A DNA stretch of 32,050 nucleotides from Phycisphaerae bacterium (GTDB lineage: Bacteria; Planctomycetota; Phycisphaerae; SM23-33), in assembly GCA_018335035.1 (NCBI GenBank), contig JAGXKT010000027.1, forward strand, positions 1-32,050, read 5' to 3'. Of the stretch, positions 17,442 to 25,635 are shown piece by piece. Positions within the stretch are counted from its first letter, which is position 1. Each line of letters starts with the position of its first letter. Position numbers and translations under genes: made by a program. A model generated the notes under the pieces. It made no database searches. It saw nothing but the letters and a program-made list of their open reading frames with translations, and had not been told where the DNA came from.

Positions 17442-19094
17442 GTGAGACCCACGCGACGATCAACAATCGTTCTGACTGGTTGCGTTCTGGTCAGCGTGCT
17501 GCTGGCCGGATGTGAGGACATCCAGGACTTCCTGGCGACCGACAAGTATCGGCTGTTCGGTCCGCACCACGTGGTCCGCCCGCCGGAACGTCCGGGCATC
17601 AATCCGATCCGAGACACCATCGGCATGGGCGACACGCACCAGGAACTCGTGCCCAACGCGACGTTCCCGCGCGAGGGCGACTGGTCCTACAGCGAGCGCG
17701 ACTACGTCATCGGCGCCGAAGACGTGCTGGACATCTCCGTGCTGGACCTGTTCCAGCAAGGTCTGGAGACGGTCCTGCGACGCCAGGTCAGCATCAGCGG
17801 GTACATCGACCTGCCCCGCCTGCCGGAGCGGGTCAAGGCCGAGGGGCTGACGGCCGCTGAGCTCAAGGAAGCCGTCAAGGACGCCTACCGCGAGGACATG
17901 CTGAGGGACCCGACGGTGTCGATCTCCATCGTCTCGAAGCGGCAGAACACCTTCTCCGTGCTGGGCCCGGTCGATCGCCCGGGGACATACAACATCATCC
18001 GCAAGGACATGCGGCTTCTGGAAGCGTTGGCAACCGCCGGCGGCATTACGCAGACGAACATTCCCTACATCTACGTCATTCGGCCGACGCCGGCCGTAGC
18101 CAAAACGGCCGCCCCGGGGCGAGGGGCGGAGGCCGAGCTTCCGAAGATTCCCGACGCTGCCAGCGATCAGCCGGGCGACGAACCGTCCGAGACGCCGAGC
18201 GAGGAACCGGCGGACGAGCCAACCGATGCGGAGACCGACGCGGCGCTGCAGGAGATCGAAGGGTTGCTGGGCGGCGAGGGGACCACGCGCCCGACGCCGC
18301 CGGAGCCGGATGTTCCCCGCCAGACGCACACCCCGCGGTTCAGCGAGACGGCCTCGACGGGTCCGACGACCGGGCCGTCGGGCATGCCGAGTCCCTCGCG
18401 GCGCGTTAAATGGATCTACTCGGACGGGCGGTGGATTCCGGTGACCGAAGAGGCCCCGCCCGCGGACGAGCCGTCCGGGCGCGACAGCGAGCCGGTCCGT
18501 CCGGCGGGTCGGCCCGCCCCGCACCGTGAGGCCCTGTCGCCGCGCACGCGGCAGGAGGGGCGGGATCCGTTCGGTTGGCGCGAGATCGTCCGGTCGGACA
18601 TGGCGCGGGTGATCGCGATCAACCTCAAAAAACTCCGCGCCGGCGATCCACGAATGAACATTGTCATTCACAGCAACGATATAGTTCATGTACCGCCGTT
18701 GGAGGTCGGTGAGTTCTACGTGGGCGGGGAAGTGCGCCGCCCCGGGGTCTATTCGCTGACCGGGCGCAACGTGACGGTCAAGCAGGCGGTCACCGCGGCC
18801 GGCAACCTCGGCGTGGTGTCCTGGCCGGAGAACTCGATCCTGATCCGCCGATTGGGCGGCATCCAGGAGCAGATGGTTTCCTTGAACGTGGAGGCGATTT
18901 TCCAGGGCGACGAGCCGGACCTGTTTCTACGCCCGGATGACGTGATCGTTGTGGGCACGGACCCGCGGGCGACGTTCTACGCCGTCATGCGCAACGCATT
19001 CCGCATGACGTACGGGTTCGGGTTCATCTACGACCGAAACTTCGCCAATCCGCTGCTCACGACGCCCACGAGCCGACGCTTCAGCCGGTTGTAG
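17442..19094 (+). CDS. Wza-like polysaccharide export lipoprotein with two SLBB units
   Basis: A GTG start with AGAAAGG upstream gives 550 residues and places a clean lipoprotein signal at the N-terminus (MRPTRRSTIVLTGCVLVSVLLAGC, lipobox LLAGC). An in-frame ATG at 17412 is nearly overlapped by its own Shine-Dalgarno. The family forms outer-membrane or periplasmic conduits for capsule and exopolysaccharide export. Residues ~80-165 are the polysaccharide export domain (YVIGAEDVLDISVLDL and LRDPTVSISIVSKRQNTF). An SLBB beta-grasp follows (VLGPVDRPGTYNI, AGGITQTNIPYIYVIRP). A Pro/Glu/Thr/Ser-rich segment of ~165 residues (~219-385) then interrupts it before INLKKLRAGDPRMNIVIHSNDIVHVPP. The second SLBB is FYVGGEVRRPGVYSL. 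First gene of the operon, 50 bp before the exosortase gene. Confidence 0.88.
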   Translation: MRPTRRSTIVLTGCVLVSVLLAGCEDIQDFLATDKYRLFGPHHVVRPPERPGINPIRDTIGMGDTHQELVPNATFPREGDWSYSERDYVIGAEDVLDISVLDLFQQGLETVLRRQVSISGYIDLPRLPERVKAEGLTAAELKEAVKDAYREDMLRDPTVSISIVSKRQNTFSVLGPVDRPGTYNIIRKDMRLLEALATAGGITQTNIPYIYVIRPTPAVAKTAAPGRGAEAELPKIPDAASDQPGDEPSETPSEEPADEPTDAETDAALQEIEGLLGGEGTTRPTPPEPDVPRQTHTPRFSETASTGPTTGPSGMPSPSRRVKWIYSDGRWIPVTEEAPPADEPSGRDSEPVRPAGRPAPHREALSPRTRQEGRDPFGWREIVRSDMARVIAINLKKLRAGDPRMNIVIHSNDIVHVPPLEVGEFYVGGEVRRPGVYSLTGRNVTVKQAVTAAGNLGVVSWPENSILIRRLGGIQEQMVSLNVEAIFQGDEPDLFLRPDDVIVVGTDPRATFYAVMRNAFRMTYGFGFIYDRNFANPLLTTPTSRRFSRL

Positions 19095-19144
19095 GCCGGC
19101 GATCGGACGGAGGCACCGGTCCCCCGCGGCGGTACGCCAGAGCG

Positions 19145-20143
19145 ATGACGAACGAACCCGCCCATGGGCATGCTGACCACTCGTCATCGCCCCACAGCGG
19201 GCGACTGGCGGACCTTGTTGCTGCGCCGACAGCGGCGCCGCGATTCAGCCAGGCCTTTCCGCCCGCGACCCTGGCCAAGATCGCCGTCATCACCGCGCTG
19301 TTCGTCTGGCTGACGGCGTGGCAGTATGAGGGGCTGGTCACCCGGTGGATCATCGACACGAACTGGTCCCACGGGTTCATCATCCCGTTGTTCAGCATGT
19401 TCCTGATCTACCTCCGCTGGGACGAGTTGCTCCGCGCGCCACGGCGCACCTGCCTGTGGGGCCTGCCGATCGTGCTGCTGGCTATCGTCGGCATGTTTGC
19501 CGGCGTCTGGCCCCTGCCCAACGCGATGCTGCAGCGGGCGAACATGGTGTTCCTGTTGTTCGGGCTCGTGCTCTACCTGGCCGGCCCGCATGTGATCCGC
19601 CTGACGTGGCTGCCGATCCTGTTCCTGTTGTTCGCCGTACCCCTTCCGGACCTGATCTACGGGCGCATCGCCGGCCCGTTGCAGGAAGTCGCCGCCAGCG
19701 GCTCGACCTTCCTGCTGCGGCTGTTCGGCGTGCAGATCCACGCCACGCGCAGCCACTTGCGGCTGTTGAGCGTCAACGGTAACGTCCACAACCTCACGGT
19801 TGCCGAGGCCTGCGCCGGGATGCGGCTGCTGATGGCGTTTGCGGCCCTGGGCGTGGCGATGGCATACGTGGAGACGCGGCCGCTGTGGCAGCGGATCACG
19901 CTGGTTCTGGCGGGCATTCCCATCGCGGTGTTGTGCAACGTCGTTCGGGTCACGATCACCTCGACCATGTACGTGCTGGACAAGCCCGAACTGGGGGATG
20001 ATTTCATGCACCATTTCACCGGCATGTTGATGCTCATCCCGGCGTTGGTGCTGCTGTGGCTGCTCAGTAAGCTGCTCCAGGCGCTGTTCGTGGAAGACGA
20101 GGAGGAGGACGCCTCCCCCGCCGGTACGGAGGGCACGGCATGA
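19145..20143 (+). CDS. Exosortase (XrtU/EpsH-type membrane transpeptidase)
   Basis: This 332-residue protein has about eight membrane helices after a ~40-residue hydrophilic N-terminus. Exosortases cleave C-terminal PEP-CTERM signals from exported proteins and usually accompany exopolysaccharide genes. The expected catalytic residues are present in order: Cys223 in VAEACAGMRLLMAF, Arg268 in VLCNVVRVTIT and a His pair at 289-290 in DDFMHHFTGMLM. The early WSHGFIIPLFSMFLIYLRW is also typical. The C-terminus is acidic (EDEEEDASP). The ribosome site is weak (AGAG). It overlaps the EpsI-like gene by 4 bases (ATGA). A frame-broken PEP-CTERM gene lies 10 kb upstream, so substrates probably sit mostly elsewhere in the genome. 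Subtype is inferred from the organism and the operon, not proven. Confidence 0.9.
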   Translation: MTNEPAHGHADHSSSPHSGRLADLVAAPTAAPRFSQAFPPATLAKIAVITALFVWLTAWQYEGLVTRWIIDTNWSHGFIIPLFSMFLIYLRWDELLRAPRRTCLWGLPIVLLAIVGMFAGVWPLPNAMLQRANMVFLLFGLVLYLAGPHVIRLTWLPILFLLFAVPLPDLIYGRIAGPLQEVAASGSTFLLRLFGVQIHATRSHLRLLSVNGNVHNLTVAEACAGMRLLMAFAALGVAMAYVETRPLWQRITLVLAGIPIAVLCNVVRVTITSTMYVLDKPELGDDFMHHFTGMLMLIPALVLLWLLSKLLQALFVEDEEEDASPAGTEGTA

Positions 20144-21060
20144 GCGACGGCCGCAACACCTTTGTGGCGCGAGCGGCGCGCATCGCGCGAACCTGCCTTC
20201 GGGACCGTCACTTCGTTTTCACCGTGATTGTCCTGGTCGTCTGCGCCGGCGGATGGAACGTCGCCCACAGCACGCTCAAGTGGACCTTCCGCAAAGAGCC
20301 CATCCCCTGGCCCGAGGGCGCCCGCGTCAACGAGGAGTTCCGCTGGGCGAACCTGGCGACGGTCCTGCGCGACGCTGACGGCGAGATCCGCTACAGGATG
20401 ATCACGGAGGACGCGGACGACGACGGGCGGGCCGACGGGGAAATGCATCTCCGCGACAACGAGCTGGAACTGCTGGGGATCGGCCACGCGCTGGACCGCC
20501 GCCGCCGACCCAAACGCCGCAGCAACTGGTACGTGATCCGCCATTACCGCGACGTCAAGACCGGTCAGCATTGGCGCCTGGGCGTGTATTACTACACGGG
20601 CATGCTGGATACGGTCCCGCACGTCCCCGAGCGGTGCAACATTGCCGGCGGCATGACACGCATCGGGCGCCTCTCGCGCAGCGTGAAGCTGAACGTCCCC
20701 CCCGCCGCATTGGACGCCGACGCGCCCGGGCTGAAGTGGTCGGGCCCGATCCCCTTCCAGCGCTCCGTCTTTGAGGCCGACAGCGGTCACAGAACGGCGG
20801 AATACTACACGTTCAGCTTGAACGGCCACTGCGAGCCCCGTTGGGAAGTCATTCGACTGCGCCTCTCGGCGCCGTGGATGAAGTACTGCTATTTCGCGAA
20901 GATCCAGTTCAGCCCGCGTCACAGCGTCCGCGATCTGGAAGCGCTGGACAGACAGGCGGAGGCCTTCATGGCCTGCGCCCTGCCGGCCGTGTTCAAAGGC
21001 CTGCCGACACCGGACGACATCGTCCGCGCGCGGGAGGCCTCCAAGACCGGAAACCGCTGA
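20140..21060 (+). CDS. EpsI-like exosortase-associated protein (DUF3485 type)
   Basis: This 306-residue protein starts inside the exosortase stop codon (ATGA overlap), a sign of coupled translation. One N-terminal membrane helix (HFVFTVIVLVVCAGGWNV, ~residues 26-43) anchors a periplasmic domain. YYYTGMLDTVPHVPERCNIAGG resembles the conserved core of EpsI proteins, which accompany exosortases and help in exopolysaccharide assembly or sorting by an unknown mechanism. An acidic loop at residues 91-96 (DADDDG, followed by RADGE) fits the DxDxDG calcium-binding pattern. It lies between the helix-proximal region and the core and looks like an insertion. The next gene starts 24 bp downstream. Identification rests on position and the Cys-containing core motif, not a full alignment. 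Confidence 0.8.
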   Translation: MSDGRNTFVARAARIARTCLRDRHFVFTVIVLVVCAGGWNVAHSTLKWTFRKEPIPWPEGARVNEEFRWANLATVLRDADGEIRYRMITEDADDDGRADGEMHLRDNELELLGIGHALDRRRRPKRRSNWYVIRHYRDVKTGQHWRLGVYYYTGMLDTVPHVPERCNIAGGMTRIGRLSRSVKLNVPPAALDADAPGLKWSGPIPFQRSVFEADSGHRTAEYYTFSLNGHCEPRWEVIRLRLSAPWMKYCYFAKIQFSPRHSVRDLEALDRQAEAFMACALPAVFKGLPTPDDIVRAREASKTGNR

Positions 21061-21084
21061 CCAAACAAACCATCGAGAACCGCC

Positions 21085-24000
21085 ATGGCACGACGTAAGC
21101 GACTCAACAAACGACTGGTCATTCTGCTTTGCGCCTTCGGGGTCATCCTGATTGCCGGACTGATGATCCCGCTGTTGGCCGAGCCCGACCCTTCATCCGC
21201 CGCCGCCCGGGGCGCGCGCGAGCACGAAGCGGCCAAGGCCGCTATCGAGCAGGGCGACTACGAAGCGGCGACGCAGCATCTCCAGCAGGCGGTCCGAGCG
21301 TACGCGCAGGCCGCCAATGCCGCTGAGGACAACGCCGATTACTGGTACGAACTGGCGCAGGTCCATCGCACGTGGTCTGGTGTCGATCAACCGATTCCGT
21401 CCGTCACGCGGAGCAAGAGTACGGAGGAATGGGGCGAGCACGTCGCTGCGCTGAACAAAGCGCTGACCTTGGACTCGAATCATCGCAAGGCGCGCGAGGC
21501 CAAGGCGGAGGTCGTGTGGTTCCAGGCACATCACGCCCGCGGCGGGGGGTGGGGGCCCTACATCGAGGAAGCCGACAAGCTGCTCGAGATCGCCCCCGAG
21601 CATGCGGTGACCTACTACCGGCGCGGTTATGCGAACAGCCGATTGTTTGTGCTGCGCGACGAGGACGTCTACGTTCAGCGCGCGCGGGAAGACCTGCGCA
21701 AGGCAACGACGCTGGCGCCCGAGGAGGTCGACTACTGGAAACAGCGGCTCAGCTTCCTCGAGAAGTACGCCCCGGACGCGCTCAACGACGTGTATCGCGA
21801 GGCGCTGGAGCACAATCCCGGCAACCCCGAACTGCTCGTCCAACACGGACAGCACGCCCTTCGCCGGGAAGCCCGCATCCGCGACAAGAGGGACCTGACC
21901 GAGGCCGAGAAACAGCAGGCCGACGCGCTTCACAAGATGGCGCGTCAGCAATTCGAACAGGCCATCGAAGCAGCCGAGGACACGCCTGTCGGTCATCTCG
22001 CCCTCGCCCGGCTGCACCTGGCCGAGGAACGCCCGGAGGAAGCCCTGGCCGTGCTGAGCAAAGCCCGCCAGATCGCTCCGGACAACGGTGCGGTTCATCT
22101 TCGTTTGGCAGACGCGCACGCGGCATTGGATGATTCGGACGCGATGATCGCCTCCTTGCGCGACGCGCTGGACGCCCTGCCCCAGCCCAGCCGCGTCGGG
22201 CAGGCCAGTCGCGAACAGGTTGTCGCCCAGCGCCGCAGTACCCTCGTTCGCCTGGCGTCGCTGCTGTTGCACAAGGCACTGCAAGACGCCGATCGCCGCT
22301 CTGCGCTGGTCGACGAGGTGCGACAGTGCGTCAACGCACTGAATGCGCTCGGCGGCGAACCCGCCGGCGTACTCGCCACATTGAAGGCGCACATTGCCTG
22401 GCTGAGCGGTGACACGGAGCGTGCCGTCAGCATTCTCTCGCAATCGCTCGAAGAGGAGAACTTGACCTCACGGGGGCTGAACCTGCTGTTCAACCTCTAC
22501 CGCCAGCGCGACCCCGGCAAGGCCGCCAAGCTTCTCGAGCGTCTCAGCGCCACACCAGACAGACTCGCGCTGCGCGGATTGCTGCAGATTCAGTTCCGCA
22601 ATTACGAACAGGCCGCGCGTCTCGTCAATCGCGCCCTGGCGTCCAACCCCGATCACGAACTGGCCGGCCAGTTGCGCCTGGCGCTCCAGGCCTTGACACG
22701 TGGCGCGACCGCCCTGCCGGAAGACCTGACCTTCGACGGCTTCGCGACGAACGCCCTGCTCGATGCATTCATGGATCGTGCCGAACAGTTGTGGGCGGAA
22801 GACCGCCAGGCGGCGGCCGTCAACCTGCTGACCGATCTGCTGAACCGCGCGCCGACCGCGCGGCCGGTCATTTCACGACTCGTGACATATTATCGCCGAA
22901 TGAATCGTCCCGACGCGGCGGAGCGGATCATCCAGGCCATCAAAGACCGCCACCCGGACGATGAGCAACTGAACCGCTTCCTGGACCAACTTACCGCGCG
23001 GAATCCGCAGGAACGGTTCCAAGCTCTGCTCAAGTCCGCCGAGCAGGCCGACACGCCGCTGGTCCGCCACATCGCCAAGGCGGAGGTCTGCGCGACGTTT
23101 AACCGGACGGAGTTATTTGCCGAACACGTTCGCAAGGCCGCCGAGATCGATCCGAGCGACCCGCGCGTCGTGTCACTGCAGTTCAGCCACGCCCTGTCGC
23201 AGGAGCCACCCGATTGGGACCTCGCCGAGGCGTGCGTGCAGCGCGCCCGCGAGGGCAACGTGGACAAAGTCGGCGGGCGGTACTTCGAAGCCCGCCTGGC
23301 CGCAGCCCGCGGAAATCGCGCCGCCGCAATCGAGGCGATGGACGCCGCCGTGGAACAGCGACCGGGGATGAAGCAGTGGCGCATGCAGCTGGCAACCCTC
23401 TATCGGCGTACGGGCCAACCCGACAAGGCCGAGCAGGCCCTTCGAACTGTCGCCGACGCTGACCCGACCTACGCCCCGGCGGCAATCGAGTTGGCCTCAC
23501 TGCTGCGAGCCCGTCGCCGCTACGATGAGTTCGCCACCTGGGCCATCAAGGCCGCCCGCCTCCAACCCGACGACCCCCGCGTGAAGAGCTGGAAGCAGCT
23601 GATTCAGGAAAACCGCGCCGACGATGACGCCCTGGAGCCGTTCATCCGCCGGCGCCGCGAGATGCTGAAAGACGCGGCCGCGGATTGGACAGCCCAGGAC
23701 CTTCATAACGTCAACCGCCTGGCACAACTGTGCGAGCGGGCGGAGCTGATCGATCAGGCCGAACGCTACTACGAATTGCTTCACCGCAAGAGCACCAACA
23801 AGCTCGCCACGGCCACACAGCTCGGCACGTTCCACGCCCGACAGGGCAACTACGGTCAACTCGATGCCGTCATGCAGGACCTGCTCAGTAGCGCGCCCAC
23901 CAACGAGGCCAAGAGCCGGGCGTACGTCCTGTATGCGAACATACTGTCCGGCGACAAGCCCGACCAAGCGATCAAGGCCTACGATGCCGCCTTGGCCGCC

Positions 24001-25635
24001 GATGCCGAAAATGCCGAGGCCTATGCCGGCAAGGCGCGGTTGCTCGCCCGGCGCGGTCAGCTCGACAAGGCCGACGCCACCTTCAGCCAGGCGCTTGAGA
24101 CGATCGGCGAGACCACATCGCTGCTGTACCAGCGGGCGCAGGTGCGTTTGAACACAAACCGGCTTTCCGCCGCCGCCGACGACCTTGACGCGGTGCTGGC
24201 CCAAGCCCCCGACGCCCTTCAGGCGATGCGCCTGCGCGCCGTGGTGGCCCGTCGCCGCAACCGGCCAAGCGTCGCCAAGAAATATCTCAACCAGGCGCTC
24301 GAGATGGCGCCTGACAGCCCCGACTTGCTGGTTCAGCGCGCCGAGCTGCACCTGTCGATGAACCGTCCGGAAGCAGCACGGGCCGATCTGCAACACATCG
24401 AGATGATGGACAATCCGCAGATGATGGCGCAGGTGGCGCGGGCCTGGATGCGCCTCGATGAACCCGACGCCGCCGAACGGATCCTGCTGCGCGTGTTGCG
24501 CGGCGTCGACGGCGACAAGCCGCCGGAGACCGCCCTGCGGGCGCTGATCGAGCTGTACGCATCGCAACGAGAGTGGCGCCGCCTAGTGCCCGTCCTGCGA
24601 GACGCCCAGCGCCTCTTCCCGGACGAGCCCTACTACCGGCTTCAAGAAGCACGCATGTACGCGGCGCGGCAGCAGCGTGACGCGCAGTTGTCCACACTGA
24701 AGGAGGCGTACGAGTCGAGCCCGGAGAGTCTCGCCGTAACCGGCAGGTACGTTGATGCGTTGCTGGCGACCGACAAGCCCACCCAGGCCCTGCAAGTCCT
24801 TCGGAACTACGAGGGGAACAGGCCGACACTGCTTGAGGCCTATCGCGCCCGTGCCCTGCTCGCCCGCGGCGAGACGGCCGCCGGAGAGAAGCTCTTAAGC
24901 TCGTTGCTCGCCGCGGCGGAGCCGCGCGAACTTGGTCTCATCATCGAGCAGGTCAGGGTCTCATACGGCTCGCTGGCACGGGCCGCGAACAAATTGGAGG
25001 CACTGGCCGGTCAGCGCGAAAAGACCTACAGTGTTCAACTGACGCTGGGACAGTGGCGTATGGCTTCCGGCAAAGAGGACGCGGCATTGAGAGCGTTCTC
25101 GCGGGCACGCGACCTCGCCGGAAGCGGTCCCAACCGCGCCATCGCCGATTACTACATCGGCCTGGTTCACCACCAGCGCAATGAGCCGGCCGCGGCCGTC
25201 AAGAGTTACCGCGCCGCCTTGGAGAACAACCCGCAGCACTTCGCCGCGTTGAACAACTTGGCATATCTGCTCTCGGAGTCGAACGTCGGCATCGAGAAGC
25301 TGGGCGAAGCCCTCAAATACGCCGAAAGGGCCCGCGCCCTCCGGCCCGAAGATGCGAACGTTCAGGACACGTACGGATGGATCCTCGCCCAACAGGGCAA
25401 GCATGCCGAGGCGTTGGAGGTGCTGGGCCTGGCCGTGCAGATCGATCGCGACAACCCGACACTTCGGTTCCACCTGGGCTGGGCACAGGAACAGCTCGGC
25501 GAGCTCGAGCGGGCCCAGGCCCAATACCGCCAGGCAAAAGAGCTTGACCCCGAGGAGGGGTTGGCGACGAAAATAGATGAGGCCTTGCGGCGCGTCACCG
25601 AGGCGCTGCGCTCAAGGAGAGAAACGAATGACTGA
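21085..25635 (+). CDS. Membrane-anchored giant TPR protein (PrsT-like)
   Basis: The 1516-residue protein has one N-terminal membrane helix (LVILLCAFGVILIAGLMIPLL, ~10-30) and is otherwise helical repeats facing the periplasm. Tetratricopeptide signatures recur throughout, e.g. HNPGNPELLVQHGQHALRRE, VGHLALARLHLAEERPEEAL, PGMKQWRMQLATLYRRTGQ, and near the C-terminus PQHFAALNNLAYLLSES and DTYGWILAQQGKHAEALEVL. TPR proteins of this size occur in exosortase/PEP-CTERM exopolysaccharide loci (PrsT type) as scaffolds, and in alginate- and cellulose-type synthase systems. It most likely bridges the inner-membrane machinery and the export lipoprotein encoded at the head of the operon. It overlaps the next gene by 8 bases, suggesting coupled, stoichiometric expression. 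No enzymatic motif is visible. Confidence 0.88.
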   Translation: MARRKRLNKRLVILLCAFGVILIAGLMIPLLAEPDPSSAAARGAREHEAAKAAIEQGDYEAATQHLQQAVRAYAQAANAAEDNADYWYELAQVHRTWSGVDQPIPSVTRSKSTEEWGEHVAALNKALTLDSNHRKAREAKAEVVWFQAHHARGGGWGPYIEEADKLLEIAPEHAVTYYRRGYANSRLFVLRDEDVYVQRAREDLRKATTLAPEEVDYWKQRLSFLEKYAPDALNDVYREALEHNPGNPELLVQHGQHALRREARIRDKRDLTEAEKQQADALHKMARQQFEQAIEAAEDTPVGHLALARLHLAEERPEEALAVLSKARQIAPDNGAVHLRLADAHAALDDSDAMIASLRDALDALPQPSRVGQASREQVVAQRRSTLVRLASLLLHKALQDADRRSALVDEVRQCVNALNALGGEPAGVLATLKAHIAWLSGDTERAVSILSQSLEEENLTSRGLNLLFNLYRQRDPGKAAKLLERLSATPDRLALRGLLQIQFRNYEQAARLVNRALASNPDHELAGQLRLALQALTRGATALPEDLTFDGFATNALLDAFMDRAEQLWAEDRQAAAVNLLTDLLNRAPTARPVISRLVTYYRRMNRPDAAERIIQAIKDRHPDDEQLNRFLDQLTARNPQERFQALLKSAEQADTPLVRHIAKAEVCATFNRTELFAEHVRKAAEIDPSDPRVVSLQFSHALSQEPPDWDLAEACVQRAREGNVDKVGGRYFEARLAAARGNRAAAIEAMDAAVEQRPGMKQWRMQLATLYRRTGQPDKAEQALRTVADADPTYAPAAIELASLLRARRRYDEFATWAIKAARLQPDDPRVKSWKQLIQENRADDDALEPFIRRRREMLKDAAADWTAQDLHNVNRLAQLCERAELIDQAERYYELLHRKSTNKLATATQLGTFHARQGNYGQLDAVMQDLLSSAPTNEAKSRAYVLYANILSGDKPDQAIKAYDAALAADAENAEAYAGKARLLARRGQLDKADATFSQALETIGETTSLLYQRAQVRLNTNRLSAAADDLDAVLAQAPDALQAMRLRAVVARRRNRPSVAKKYLNQALEMAPDSPDLLVQRAELHLSMNRPEAARADLQHIEMMDNPQMMAQVARAWMRLDEPDAAERILLRVLRGVDGDKPPETALRALIELYASQREWRRLVPVLRDAQRLFPDEPYYRLQEARMYAARQQRDAQLSTLKEAYESSPESLAVTGRYVDALLATDKPTQALQVLRNYEGNRPTLLEAYRARALLARGETAAGEKLLSSLLAAAEPRELGLIIEQVRVSYGSLARAANKLEALAGQREKTYSVQLTLGQWRMASGKEDAALRAFSRARDLAGSGPNRAIADYYIGLVHHQRNEPAAAVKSYRAALENNPQHFAALNNLAYLLSESNVGIEKLGEALKYAERARALRPEDANVQDTYGWILAQQGKHAEALEVLGLAVQIDRDNPTLRFHLGWAQEQLGELERAQAQYRQAKELDPEEGLATKIDEALRRVTEALRSRRETND

